This document shows, piece by piece, positions 8,160-16,862 of a stretch of 64,000 nucleotides of DNA. How positions within the stretch are numbered: position 1 is the stretch's first letter; each line of letters opens with the position of its first letter. Position numbers and translations under genes: made by a program. The stretch is taken from positions 1 through 64,000 of the forward strand of contig NZ_AP021973.1 in NCBI RefSeq assembly GCF_014168815.1, read 5' to 3'. Under the pieces are notes generated by a model. The model searched no databases and had not been told where the DNA came from. It saw only the letters and a program-made list of their open reading frames with translations. This stretch comes from Klebsiella sp. WP3-W18-ESBL-02. Its GTDB lineage: Bacteria; Pseudomonadota; Gammaproteobacteria; Enterobacterales; Enterobacteriaceae.

Positions 8160-8482
8160 TGCTTTCTTCCCTCCCATATTGATGAGAGTCGTTTAAAAAT
8201 GGATAAAACGACAATTAAAGCCACTGCGATAACAGCCAGTGAAGGAAGTACATAGCTGTATAACTCAACCATGAAATTAATAAACTCCATGAGCGATTGC
8301 GGCTTTAAGGAAGCATCCCACAAAGCGATAACAACACGATAAAGCCCATAGACAATTGCCGGAAACCAGACCATAAACAACAAGATTTCAGTAAAAACAG
8401 AAGCGACCGCTTTGGCACTATCGATAATTTCAATTCCGGAGATCCGTACACTTCTTGCATCAGGTGCATTAATAATTTTCAT
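8156..8482 (-). CDS. Transfer-region membrane protein, 108 aa
   Basis: The 108-residue product has a hydrophilic N-terminus and two to three membrane spans (about residues 30-54 and 72-93), ending in a basic SIFKRLSSIWEGRKQ tail. The stop overlaps the nuclease start (ATGA). It is not recognised as a named VirB component. Its position between trbM-like and nuc suggests an accessory transfer role. Confidence 0.5.
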   Translation of the reverse strand: MKIINAPDARSVRISGIEIIDSAKAVASVFTEILLFMVWFPAIVYGLYRVVIALWDASLKPQSLMEFINFMVELYSYVLPSLAVIAVALIVVLSIFKRLSSIWEGRKQ

Positions 8483-8567
8483 CCTTCCCCCCTGTAAAAA
8501 ATGTTCGCAAGTTCCAGTCTCACCCCTGAAACTTGCGTATTCACATCAGAATTAAACCATAACAGAC

Positions 8568-8882
8568 TTAAAAGTTTTTCAATCGACCAAAGCTTGAAAT
8601 AATTTTGTTTACTGTACCTGCATCAGCCGAAGGACATTCATTTAGTTTTTTCTTCCTGGCATCTGCCGTGTGATTGGGTAAAAAACCATGTTTATTTTTT
8701 TTCCTGATTGACATAAAACTTTTATACATCGGGTCACACTCTGCCGGACTACTTCCGTCAAGTTTTCCGGCAAGGCATAACACCATTGCACATGGATCGT
8801 TCGGGTCGGCCTTTTCCTCAGCATGAGCAGTTCCGGCAGCGAACGCACAAAGCAGCACTGCCGTTGTTACGGTCTTTTTCAT
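8568..8882 (-). CDS. trbM: TrbM/KikA-family periplasmic protein
   Basis: The 104-residue precursor has a clear signal peptide (MKKTVTTAVLLCAFAAGTAHA) and a TrbM/KikA-like cysteine pattern, CAMVLCLAGKLDG...CDPMYKSFMSI. In IncP and IncN plasmids this family lies in the transfer region. It is dispensable or needed for host-specific effects (family knowledge). The start is set at 8882 so that the signal peptide is N-terminal. The frame upstream adds eight residues with no ribosome site. Confidence 0.7.
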   Translation of the reverse strand: MKKTVTTAVLLCAFAAGTAHAEEKADPNDPCAMVLCLAGKLDGSSPAECDPMYKSFMSIRKKNKHGFLPNHTADARKKKLNECPSADAGTVNKIISSFGRLKNF

Positions 8883-8937
8883 ATACACCTCATGGATAAC
8901 GGGCAACTAACGCCCTGCGGTTGTTCAACCCCGGCTC

Positions 8938-8960
8938 AATAAAATTGCAGGAATTTTATT
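8938..8960 (-). terminator. Hairpin downstream of the lipoprotein gene
   Basis: AATAAAATT and AATTTTATT form a perfect 9-bp stem with a 5-base loop, between the lipoprotein stop and the trbM-like start. It lacks a clear U tract on the minus strand, so it may be an attenuating or mRNA-stabilising hairpin rather than a true terminator. Confidence 0.35.
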
Positions 8961-8969
8961 AATCCGGCG

Positions 8970-9362
8970 TTATCGGGATAAATAAACACTGGTAGTCCGG
9001 CAAGAAAGACAGTTCATTTTATAACGATACTGTATGACACCGTTTGCACCATTCGCCCTCAACCAGTTTTTAGCTGTGAAAAAGTCTTTTCCATTACTGG
9101 TTTCAACAATCACTGAATCAGAATGTGCAACAGAATAAAAAACAGCATCATCATAAAGGCGGTTTTCAGGTCTGAAATCATGGATAACCTTAACCCACGA
9201 TGAATTAACCTTATCTGATTTAATGACTGAATATGTCGGTTGCCAGTCCATTAATTGTGCATTCACCGTTTCGGGATTCTGTTTCCAGTCAACCTGTGGC
9301 GGTTCCGGTGGAGAGGAACAGGCAGAGAGAAAAAGGACACTGACCATTAACATTTTTTTCAT
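8970..9362 (-). CDS. Transfer-region lipoprotein, possibly Cag12-like
   Basis: The 130-residue protein begins with a type II signal peptide and lipobox (MKKMLMVSVLFLSAC, modified Cys at residue 15) and then a Pro-rich linker, so it should be an outer-membrane-anchored lipoprotein. The body contains a CLSC pair near the C-terminus. It overlaps the virD4 stop by 4 bp. The resemblance to Cag12-family proteins annotated in similar plasmids is from memory and weak. Confidence 0.5.
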   Translation of the reverse strand: MKKMLMVSVLFLSACSSPPEPPQVDWKQNPETVNAQLMDWQPTYSVIKSDKVNSSWVKVIHDFRPENRLYDDAVFYSVAHSDSVIVETSNGKDFFTAKNWLRANGANGVIQYRYKMNCLSCRTTSVYLSR

Positions 9363-11194
9363 AGTAAAACCTCTGACTCCAGCTCACCGACGGAGAGCAT
9401 TTTTTCTTTAGAAGGATATTTAAGCCCTTTAACACCCAATACTTTTTTAGTCTTATTCAGGGAGGCGGTTAACTCGGTAAGTTTAGGGCTTACCATCATC
9501 AGCCTGTCCATAAAATACGGGTCGAGGAAGTAGAGAGCTTTCTCTGCTTTAACCGGGTTTTCACCTTTAAGAATGATAAATTCTTCTTTAAAATCCAGCG
9601 TTCCCAGCTCCTGCGGGAGCACAAGGGCGCGCTGCGCCTCACTTTCTGAACTACTTTTCGACGTCGAGCGTCCGCTTGTCTTACTTGATCCTGTCGATTT
9701 AGTGGTGATATAGCCCAGCTTTTCCGAAATCTTTTTAGCGTCATCTTCTTCACTGACAGCATAGATAATCCGGCAGGGATGCGCACTCATCAGCGTTTTG
9801 GCACCTTCAACACCATAGATTTCATTAAGCTGACTGATATTCTGATAAATCGTCAGAAGTTTGAGTTTAAACCCGGCAATATAACCCGAACCTTTTTTAA
9901 TGATTGGCATGTAACCAATAGACGGAAACTCATCCAGGAACATCAGACAGTCATGTTTCAGGGTCGGGTCAAAGTCAGGGTTTTCACGTAACGTGACTTC
10001 CACAACGAAATTAAAGAACAGGTTGAGGAAGTCATAGGCCAGTGACATATCTTCAGCATTAACGCCAACATAAACAGTGATATCTTCCCGGCGCAACTGG
10101 CGAAGGTCAAAATCATTTCCGTCTGTGCATTTACGGACAGTCGGAAGATAAAACAGACTCATTTTCTTACGAAACGAACCATCAATACTCGAACGTTGTT
10201 CATCCTCTGTTTCGTGATACTCCCTGATTTTGGTCAGTGCATCGCGCAGATGATACAGTGCGTTTTCATCAAGTCCTTTCGTTCCCTCCAGGTCTTCTCG
10301 CTTACTGAGTATCAGTTCCCGGTCAATGTTGCTGTACAAATCGACTACAGAACCAATTGAGAAAACAGGTTTAAGCCCGAACTCACCAAGCCAGGAAGGG
10401 TCGTAGTTAATAAAGAAATGAAGCAGTTTTGCCAGCCCCGTCCAGTACTGCCCCGCGAGGTTATTAAAGTGAGCTTCCGCTCCGGTCAGACCGTAAGACG
10501 GGAACAGGATCTCAATCAGCTTCAGCAGGTCTTTAGCCCCGCTCTCTGCTTTTAAATCAATATAGAAAAGCGGGTTAAACTGATGCGTTTTACTGTTGAA
10601 AGGGTCAAGAAGATAGACTTTATTACCCAGCAGTTTTTCACGTACCTTACTGGTGATTTTCCACAGTTCCTGTTTTGGATCTAATGCAATCAGGGAATGT
10701 TTCCTGACCAGCAGGTTTGGAATACCGATTGCAGCCCCTTTACCTGCTCGGGTTCCTGCGCCAAGTGATACAAAATCTGGTGCGGTATACCACAGGTATT
10801 TACCTTTATACGCCCCGACCAGAATATCAGTATCGTTTTCTTTCTCCCATTTCAGAAGCTTCGATTTCCTTAAATCATTATCACTGGCAAACTTCGCGTC
10901 ACCATAAAGAGCAACATCCGTTTTATTCAGTTGCCAGATTATAAAAACAGGCACAATGAGAGATGAAACCATACCTGATAAAAGAGAGGGGATAGCGGTT
11001 AATCTGATATCTGTCCGTATATTACTCTCTGTTATTATCCGCCACAGCAACATGGAATCAAAATTCTTTCATATATAAAGCGGCGTTTTTCCGTTCAGGA
11101 AGTAAACAGCAACTGAGCCAGTATAATACGTCACAAGACACATAACCAGACCAATAAAAGCCCACTGGCCTTTATCGGGTAGTTTTAGAGACAT
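9359..11194 (-). pseudogene. virD4: virD4-type coupling protein gene with in-frame stop at codon 42
   Basis: The frame from the ATG at 11194, with AAGGAG upstream inside the end of virB11, reads 41 residues (MSLKLPDKGQWAFIGLVMCL...). It then meets TGA at 11069-11071 and continues in the same frame without interruption for 570 codons. The continuing part has the VirD4 Walker A (GAGTRAGKGAA), a CLMFLDEF Walker B-like motif and the rest of the ATPase. VirD4 brings the relaxosome to the secretion channel. The stop removes the first membrane span. Restart at the ATG at 11053 would give a 564-residue protein that keeps one span and the ATPase. A sequencing error or suppression is possible. Confidence 0.8.
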
Positions 11195-11196
11195 AA

Positions 11197-12231
11197 TCAC
11201 TCCTTCAGCTTTTCAAAGTATTCCTGAAAATGAATATCACGATAGTAAATACCCGATGCAAATCGGCGATCCTCTTCATCAATGTACTTAATACTCATAA
11301 TCACATCGACGTTGCTTAACACCCTCCGCAATATAATGTTGTAGGGTAAATTCTGACATTCAGGGTTCATATAACACCGCTGAACCAGCCCAAGCACAGC
11401 ATCTTCAGGGGTGCTCTCATGGACGGTTGTAAGGTTCCCTGCATGGCCTGAACTTGAGCCTTTGAGAAAATCCCAGGCTTCCGCACCGCGAACCTCAGTC
11501 ATGAGGATTCTGTCCGGGTTCATACGAAAACCAGAACGTAAAAGAGAAGCGGAGCTGACAGTGCTACTTTCCCCTTCTGACGGGTAATACAATTTCACAT
11601 GATTTTTGTGAAACCTGAACTTTGCTTCATCTGTATCTTCGATTGAAATACATCGTAAATGATGGGGTATGTACTGAAGACAGGCATTTGCAAAGGTTGT
11701 TTTACCCGCCCCCGTTCCTGCACAAAAGACCATCGTTTTACCCTTAACCAGACATTCAGGGACAAATCGTTCAAAACAATTATCTTTAAACATTAAAGAT
11801 AATTCATCTTCTTTATCCCTGAATTCAACACCTTGATTTAGCCTTGAGTAAAACCCCTGTTTAACAAAGGTATCATGGTCGATAAACACACTGGACGGCT
11901 TACGAATTGTAATAGACACCGTTTCCCGTTCCGTTGCCGGGGGAATGACTATTTGTACACGCTCCCCTCCGGGGAGCGTAACAGAACGTAAGGGATATTC
12001 TGGTGTAACCGACCCACCATCATGATAATCAGAAATAGCTCCTGCAAATGACATACAATCTTTAAAATCCATTTTTAATTCATGCTGCTGCCATTTCCCA
12101 CTCACTTTAACAAAAAGTTCATCAGGCCGATTTACCGCGATTTCAGTTAAACCATCAACTTCATTAAGCCAGTGGTGGAAGTATTCATCTATTATTTCGT
12201 AAACAATATGTCTGTTCTCTGCATCCTTCAT
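11197..12231 (-). CDS. virB11: VirB11 traffic ATPase
   Basis: The 344-residue protein is a hexameric secretion ATPase of the inner-membrane face. It has the Walker A motif GTGAGKTTFAN at about residue 172, Asp and His boxes (SIEDTDEAKF..., MTEVRGAEAW) and the GHAGNLTTVHE motif typical of VirB11/PilX11. It energises pilus assembly and switches the channel to DNA transfer. The last codons (AAG GAG) act as the ribosome site of virD4. It overlaps the upstream HTH gene by 4 bp. Confidence 0.92.
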   Translation of the reverse strand: MKDAENRHIVYEIIDEYFHHWLNEVDGLTEIAVNRPDELFVKVSGKWQQHELKMDFKDCMSFAGAISDYHDGGSVTPEYPLRSVTLPGGERVQIVIPPATERETVSITIRKPSSVFIDHDTFVKQGFYSRLNQGVEFRDKEDELSLMFKDNCFERFVPECLVKGKTMVFCAGTGAGKTTFANACLQYIPHHLRCISIEDTDEAKFRFHKNHVKLYYPSEGESSTVSSASLLRSGFRMNPDRILMTEVRGAEAWDFLKGSSSGHAGNLTTVHESTPEDAVLGLVQRCYMNPECQNLPYNIILRRVLSNVDVIMSIKYIDEEDRRFASGIYYRDIHFQEYFEKLKE

Positions 12232-12425
12232 AATCCACCTTTTCTTTTAAGATCTCCAATAAAACGCATGACTTCTTCGTAATTAAATCGGTGCGTTTTG
12301 AATTGTTTCAGTGGTTTGGGGAAAGGAACGCCATTTATTGGTATGCCCTTACGAATATGATGGTATATTTCGCTTTCCCTTATTCCTGACAGCATTGAAA
12401 ACTCTTTGATATCCAGCGTTATCAA
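12228..12425 (-). CDS. Small AlpA/MerR-like HTH protein between virB10 and virB11
   Basis: The 65-residue product (MITLDIKEFSMLSGIRESEI...) looks like a winged-helix excisionase/AlpA-type DNA-binding fold: an N-terminal strand, a turn-helix with SGIRESEIYHHIRKGIP, and a wing with FPKPLKQFKTHRF. It is packed between virB10 (1-bp gap) and virB11 (4-bp overlap). A DNA-binding protein in this position is unusual, so it may regulate the transfer operon. Confidence 0.55.
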   Translation of the reverse strand: MITLDIKEFSMLSGIRESEIYHHIRKGIPINGVPFPKPLKQFKTHRFNYEEVMRFIGDLKRKGGL

Positions 12426-12426
12426 A

Positions 12427-13638
12427 TTACCTCCGGGAACCCACCATTTTTAATTTGTAGATGCTGGAGAAATCCAGATCCTGACCAACAATCAGAGTAA
12501 TGATTTCCCCCTGGTTTTTATAAAGCGTTGGCGGGATATTCACACTGTTTGCAAACGCTTCGCGTGCTATATCAGCAAAAGCCTGGCGACTGTTAGCTGT
12601 ATAATCGGTCTGATTGTCTTTATTACTTTTGGCTGCTCCGCTTGCCGCCTGTGCCACATCGGGGATCATGCCAACCATCATCGCGCCCATAAAGCGATCT
12701 GCAAAATGTGTGTCAATCCAGCCTGAAGCCCCGGCCTCACCCAGCGCTCCCGCCGCCTGCGTATCAATCAGCGGAATATCAATGAAAGGTTCCTTGCGTG
12801 TTCTCAGCTTCGTAGCAGCGATAAACACGGCTCCCTGACCATGATTGAACGTTCCCGTTTTATACATCAGATATGCGGCAGTTCCCTTTTCAATTAGTTT
12901 TACATTCCTGTTTGCACTGTATACGTCCTCATTAATCGTACAGACCAGCTTGCCAGCCAGATCAGAGATAAATCGTCTGTCCAGCGAGCACTTAATCGCG
13001 GTATTTTCAGGAATGAAAAGGTTAGGGTCATAAGGAACGCGTGTAATTTTTGAAAGCTGCGCGGGTTGCCCTGAGTTAACAGGCTGAACCTCGGCCTGTT
13101 TGTCACTGCCGTTCTCCTCGTTCCTTGTATTGCTGGCCGATGAAGAACTCCCACCGGAACCTGAGGAAGCAGAGCTGCTTCCTCCATAGGCCACATCCAG
13201 CGCACGACTGAAGTTCTGTTGTACTTTTTCCGTTGGCATTTCCGCTTTGTCGCTGCTTTCCTTCCGCTCTTCCGTCTTAGCCGGTTCTGCCCTGGTGTTG
13301 AATGGATCAACATCATCGCTGAGACCTGTCGCGCGTTTTACTGAACCAGTAGATACCGCATTACTGGCTGGCTTTTCGTCACCGCTGGACATTGCACGGA
13401 TAATCGACGGGATATAGTAGACCGACACCCCGGCGGCCAGCAGAAGAAATGCAGCGATAATAATCACCAGCCCCTTACGCGATTTTTTAAGCTTCTCGAT
13501 ACCCAGGCGTTTAACTGGTTGTCCTTCACTTTCTCCGTTATCCGTTTTATCGTTTTGCTCATTATCTTTCTGAAGTCTCTCCCGTAGTGCCTGTTCAATT
13601 TCTACTGCGGTCGGGATTTTATTTTCCTGTTCGCTCAC
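12427..13638 (-). CDS. virB10: VirB10 core-complex protein
   Basis: The 403-residue bitopic protein has a cytoplasmic N-terminus, one membrane span at about residues 53-73 (GLVIIIAAFLLLAAGVSVYY), a Ser/Gly-rich periplasmic linker, and the conserved C-terminal beta-barrel (IPENTAIKCSLDRRFISDLA... FIDIPLIDTQAAG...). VirB10 links inner and outer membranes and gates the channel. Its start overlaps the virB9 stop by ATGA, as in canonical VirB operons. Confidence 0.92.
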   Translation of the reverse strand: MSEQENKIPTAVEIEQALRERLQKDNEQNDKTDNGESEGQPVKRLGIEKLKKSRKGLVIIIAAFLLLAAGVSVYYIPSIIRAMSSGDEKPASNAVSTGSVKRATGLSDDVDPFNTRAEPAKTEERKESSDKAEMPTEKVQQNFSRALDVAYGGSSSASSGSGGSSSSASNTRNEENGSDKQAEVQPVNSGQPAQLSKITRVPYDPNLFIPENTAIKCSLDRRFISDLAGKLVCTINEDVYSANRNVKLIEKGTAAYLMYKTGTFNHGQGAVFIAATKLRTRKEPFIDIPLIDTQAAGALGEAGASGWIDTHFADRFMGAMMVGMIPDVAQAASGAAKSNKDNQTDYTANSRQAFADIAREAFANSVNIPPTLYKNQGEIITLIVGQDLDFSSIYKLKMVGSRR

Positions 13639-14573
13639 TGGATCACCTCTTTCTCAACGTTCGGGGAAACGGTATCTCCTGCCGGAAGCCGGACTTTGCC
13701 AAAGCCCCGGTTTTCAACCCCAACAACCTGATTTCCCATACGCAATACAAAACGCTGGTCTACAGGAACACCAACAACGGTGAAACTGCCGCTGTTTTTG
13801 ACTACCGGGTTAGTCAGCGTTTCCTGTTCGCCACTCATAACAAAGACGCTGGGGATTTTTTTCAGGGGGCTGAAGCCAAACCAGGTATAGCGGCCATCGT
13901 CATACGCATAATCCGGGCTGATTGACTGACTGCCGTCAGCTACCCGCTTCCAGTAATCCCAGTTCCGGGGGGACTTCGCGTTTTCAAGAGAACGGTTGAT
14001 TGCCTGTTCTTCCTGCCGCTTGTTGAGAGCCTCAATCCGTTTCTTCTCGATTTCGGCCTGTTCCTTCCGGCGTTCCTGCGGGTACTGGTAATTAACAACA
14101 AAAGCGATCTTGTCCGGCTGCCGGAACGTTCGGGCGTTCAGCTCCATGCTGTAATTACGTTTTGTTGTGCGAACAAACAGGTTTGTTCGCCAGCGTTCCA
14201 GGTCGTTTTCAGGATCAAGAGCAACACTGACCACCTCTGAAGACTGGTTGCCACTGTCATCGGTACTGTTCTTCTGTACTGTCTGTTTGACGGGCTTTAC
14301 TTCCAGATACACCAGGTTATCTTCTTTGTTCACTTCCCAGCCCTGGGGAAAGCCGGTTCTGGCACTGATTACCGTTTCATCCTCGTCAAATACCAGTGTG
14401 GTTGTATAGCCGACCGCACTGTTTATAACAGTCGTGTTTTGCGGGTTATAACTGACAACCTGATTACGGGGGTCGAAACGGCTGGCTGCTGGCGTAACGG
14501 CTGCATGGCAGACGTGAGACACCAACAGAAGCGCCACGATTAGCGCTCCTTTATTCATTTTCATAGTTTTCAC
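13635..14573 (-). CDS. virB9: VirB9 outer-membrane core protein
   Basis: The 312-residue protein has a signal peptide (MKTMKMNKGALIVALLLVSHVCHAA), then the VirB9 N-terminal domain with SRFDPRNQVVSYNPQN. The C-terminal domain (YTWFGFSPLKKIPSVFV... RMGNQVVGVENRGF) pairs with VirB7 and VirB10 in the outer-membrane complex. It overlaps virB8 by 4 bp and virB10 by 4 bp. Confidence 0.9.
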   Translation of the reverse strand: MKTMKMNKGALIVALLLVSHVCHAAVTPAASRFDPRNQVVSYNPQNTTVINSAVGYTTTLVFDEDETVISARTGFPQGWEVNKEDNLVYLEVKPVKQTVQKNSTDDSGNQSSEVVSVALDPENDLERWRTNLFVRTTKRNYSMELNARTFRQPDKIAFVVNYQYPQERRKEQAEIEKKRIEALNKRQEEQAINRSLENAKSPRNWDYWKRVADGSQSISPDYAYDDGRYTWFGFSPLKKIPSVFVMSGEQETLTNPVVKNSGSFTVVGVPVDQRFVLRMGNQVVGVENRGFGKVRLPAGDTVSPNVEKEVIQ

Positions 14574-15298
14574 CCTTTCACTTCTTTATCGCGTACATAG
14601 CTCGTTACAACGAATTTAAGCGGGTTATTATTTCGGTCACCCGATGCCATTTCGACCTGTGGTTCAATACGGTAGGTCAGTCTGACGTTCCAGTATTCAT
14701 AATCATCCTGGCCTGTCGCGACATTTCGAATGGTTAATTTAAACCTGACATATGCCCCCATATCCTTATCATCGCGCCGTGATGACGGACTGATAATCAC
14801 GGAGGGATTATCCTGAACGGATGCTGTTTTTTCCGCTTTATTATAAATAACCTTTGGTGACTGGTTGCTGTTGATTAAAGCGTTGTAATCCGTCGCAACA
14901 TTCTCAGCGCTGTATAACAGAACATAATCATAATCATGCTGGAGACTGAAATAGTTATACCCTTCACGACGCTTCACATACTGAGTAATAAAGTATTTCG
15001 CCAGTGCTTCATTTTCAGAGAGGTTTTCTTTTTTAACGGAAGTCAGCCTTTCAGCAACACCAGTGACACCATTAATAAGATAAGCTTCGACAACCGTACT
15101 CTTTAACGGCAGCGCCCCATTCAGAGCCAGCAGAGACAATACACCTACGGCCATCCCTGCAATACCACCGAATTTATAAATGCGGTTCATTTTCTCCTGC
15201 ATCAATACATTTTTCTCTTCAAAAGTAGTTGAAGAGTCCGTTACTTCTTTTTTCTTGTTAAAACCAGGCAGTTTTAATTCTGAAAGATTAAACCCCAT
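14570..15298 (-). CDS. virB8: VirB8 inner-membrane assembly factor
   Basis: The 242-residue protein has a cytoplasmic N-terminus, one membrane span at about residues 44-63 (GGIAGMAVGVLSLLALNGAL) and a periplasmic NTF2-like VirB8 domain with YFITQYVKRREGYNYFSLQ and a C-terminal RLTYRIEPQVEM. It scaffolds channel assembly. Its start lies inside the virB7 coding end, consistent with coupling. Confidence 0.9.
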   Translation of the reverse strand: MGFNLSELKLPGFNKKKEVTDSSTTFEEKNVLMQEKMNRIYKFGGIAGMAVGVLSLLALNGALPLKSTVVEAYLINGVTGVAERLTSVKKENLSENEALAKYFITQYVKRREGYNYFSLQHDYDYVLLYSAENVATDYNALINSNQSPKVIYNKAEKTASVQDNPSVIISPSSRRDDKDMGAYVRFKLTIRNVATGQDDYEYWNVRLTYRIEPQVEMASGDRNNNPLKFVVTSYVRDKEVKG

Positions 15299-15416
15299 TG
15301 CGCATTACCTCTGCTGAATTAACAGGTTCGCTTTTCCCGGACACCGGGGGTTGTTTATGTGACGCCTGGCATCCGACGAGGCAAAGCGTCACGATAGCCG
15401 TGATAAGTAGTTTCAT
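15288..15416 (-). CDS. virB7: VirB7 lipoprotein, 42 aa
   Basis: This short frame encodes MKLLITAIVTLCLVGCQASH... with a lipobox LVGC (Cys16) and a Pro-rich tail, which fits VirB7: a tiny lipoprotein that stabilises VirB9 at the outer membrane. It is in the canonical position directly before virB8 and overlaps it by 11 bp. Its length of 42 residues is near the family norm. The ribosome site (TAGGTAA) is weak. Confidence 0.85.
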   Translation of the reverse strand: MKLLITAIVTLCLVGCQASHKQPPVSGKSEPVNSAEVMRNGV

Positions 15417-15446
15417 ATTAATATTACCTAAACAAAGGAGTGAATA

Positions 15447-15524
15447 TTATACGCAGATGCTTGAGATTATCGTAATCAAAAGAAGGATAATAAGAATACA
15501 CAAACCTGTATTAAGAGCATCCAT
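15447..15524 (-). CDS. 25-residue membrane microprotein between virB6 and virB7
   Basis: A frame of 25 residues (MDALNTGLCILIILLLITII...) begins 4 bp after the virB6 stop and has a strong GGAGG ribosome site located in the last virB6 codons. Nearly all of it is one hydrophobic helix ending in SSICV. No VirB component of this size is known to me at this place. The good ribosome site and the operon position are the evidence for translation. Confidence 0.5.
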   Translation of the reverse strand: MDALNTGLCILIILLLITIISSICV

Positions 15525-15528
15525 GAAA

Positions 15529-16584
15529 TTATCCTCCGTATTTCTTTTTCGCCATATCAATAGCAGCCTGTCGAAGTCTCTTGGCACCAATGTTAACTCC
15601 CTGTCCTGTCAGATTCCCCAGCTTGCCAGAAACACCAGGCGACTGGCTAAAACCATTATCCTGACGGCGAACACCTTTCCATGCTCCTATCCCTGCATTT
15701 TTACCCATGCCAAGCATATTGCGCCCCATACGGGAAGCGCCGAACACGCCAGCACCAATCCCCATTGCGGCTGCCCCCTGCATCGCGCCTTCAACACCTA
15801 CCCCTGCGAGCTGGGAAGCATAGGTTTTGGCTTGCCAGATAATCCAGGCCATGAATGCACCTGCAACCCCGGCCTGAGCGCCAGTTGAGATTAGATTTAG
15901 CTCATCTGCATTTGCTATAGATATTGTCAGGATGCCATTTAAAAAAGTCATCCCAGCTCTAATTGCCAAACCGCAAAACAGAAATATCAAGCATGAGCTA
16001 AATATTAGCTGTAGCCAGCTATTAAACATTTGTCGTAAAAAACCGAAAGACAGACAAATAATAAACAGAGGTGCAGTAACAGCTAGCATTTTAAGCGTCA
16101 CCTCAGCGGCAAGATAAACTATAGATGTCAACAACAGAGCTAAGATACCGCCAGCATATGTCAATATCGCTGCGATTGAGCCATCAGTTTTAACATATGT
16201 AGATGTATCTTTAGGCATAAGATATGCTGCCACTTGCTGAACTTTTTCCCAAAGTTCATCAACCCATTTCCACGGGTCACCACCTGCAAATGTTTCCCTT
16301 AGCCCATCCATAGCCTGATTAGCACTATCTAGCCAACCACCGATATTTCTGACAAAGATAAGAATCAGCCAAAATCGACATAAGTTCCATAGAAAATCTT
16401 GAACTGCGGTTTTCTGTTTACCAACTACAGTGGTGTATGCATACCATAATATATAGATAGAAATACCATACTTACCCAATTGATACGCTATTGAAGAAAA
16501 ATTATCTAATTGACCAGTCAAAGACTGGTCAATGTTTTTAACAATAACGTCATGGGCGGCTTGGAAAAACCTAGAAGTTGCCAT
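15529..16584 (-). CDS. virB6: VirB6 polytopic channel protein
   Basis: The 351-residue protein has about six hydrophobic spans (for example around residues 38-55, 68-82, 130-165, 175-210 and 235-255) and a Gly/Ala-rich C-terminus (GAMQGAAAMGIGAGVFGASR). This matches VirB6/TrbL, the inner-membrane part of the channel that contacts transferring DNA. The codon use is AT-rich in the central half compared with virB9/virB10. It lies between eexN and the microprotein and ends with the ribosome site of the next frame. Confidence 0.85.
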   Translation of the reverse strand: MATSRFFQAAHDVIVKNIDQSLTGQLDNFSSIAYQLGKYGISIYILWYAYTTVVGKQKTAVQDFLWNLCRFWLILIFVRNIGGWLDSANQAMDGLRETFAGGDPWKWVDELWEKVQQVAAYLMPKDTSTYVKTDGSIAAILTYAGGILALLLTSIVYLAAEVTLKMLAVTAPLFIICLSFGFLRQMFNSWLQLIFSSCLIFLFCGLAIRAGMTFLNGILTISIANADELNLISTGAQAGVAGAFMAWIIWQAKTYASQLAGVGVEGAMQGAAAMGIGAGVFGASRMGRNMLGMGKNAGIGAWKGVRRQDNGFSQSPGVSGKLGNLTGQGVNIGAKRLRQAAIDMAKKKYGG

Positions 16585-16595
16585 AATGGCTCCTT

Positions 16596-16853
16596 TTAAC
16601 TTCCCTCTTTACCCAAAACATCTTTGAATGCATCTTTATAATCAACGTGCTTAGGATGTAATTGCTTATATCTAAATAAACCGTCTTTAGCATTTTTGCA
16701 ATTATCACTATCACTACCTGACTTTTTGCATTCAGCTACTTTTTTAGTTGCTTCGTCAGGATGAGATTGCCACCAATCTACAGATTTAACCTCTTCGCAC
16801 CCGGCAAGAAAGAAAGTAAGCCCCAACGCTGCAACTACTCCATATTTTTTCAA
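16596..16853 (-). CDS. eexN: EexN-family entry-exclusion lipoprotein
   Basis: The 85-residue lipoprotein (MKKYGVVAALGLTFFLAGC, Cys19) has the EexN signature VDWWQSHPDEATKKVAECKKSG with paired cysteines. In IncN and related plasmids this protein blocks redundant mating into cells that already carry the plasmid. Its place between virB5 and virB6 is canonical. Confidence 0.85.
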   Translation of the reverse strand: MKKYGVVAALGLTFFLAGCEEVKSVDWWQSHPDEATKKVAECKKSGSDSDNCKNAKDGLFRYKQLHPKHVDYKDAFKDVLGKEGS

Positions 16854-16862
16854 GATTCCTCC

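Noticed and set aside
15298..15888. A 196-residue plus-strand frame
   Set aside because: It lies opposite virB7, the microprotein and virB6, has no homology features and no ribosome site.
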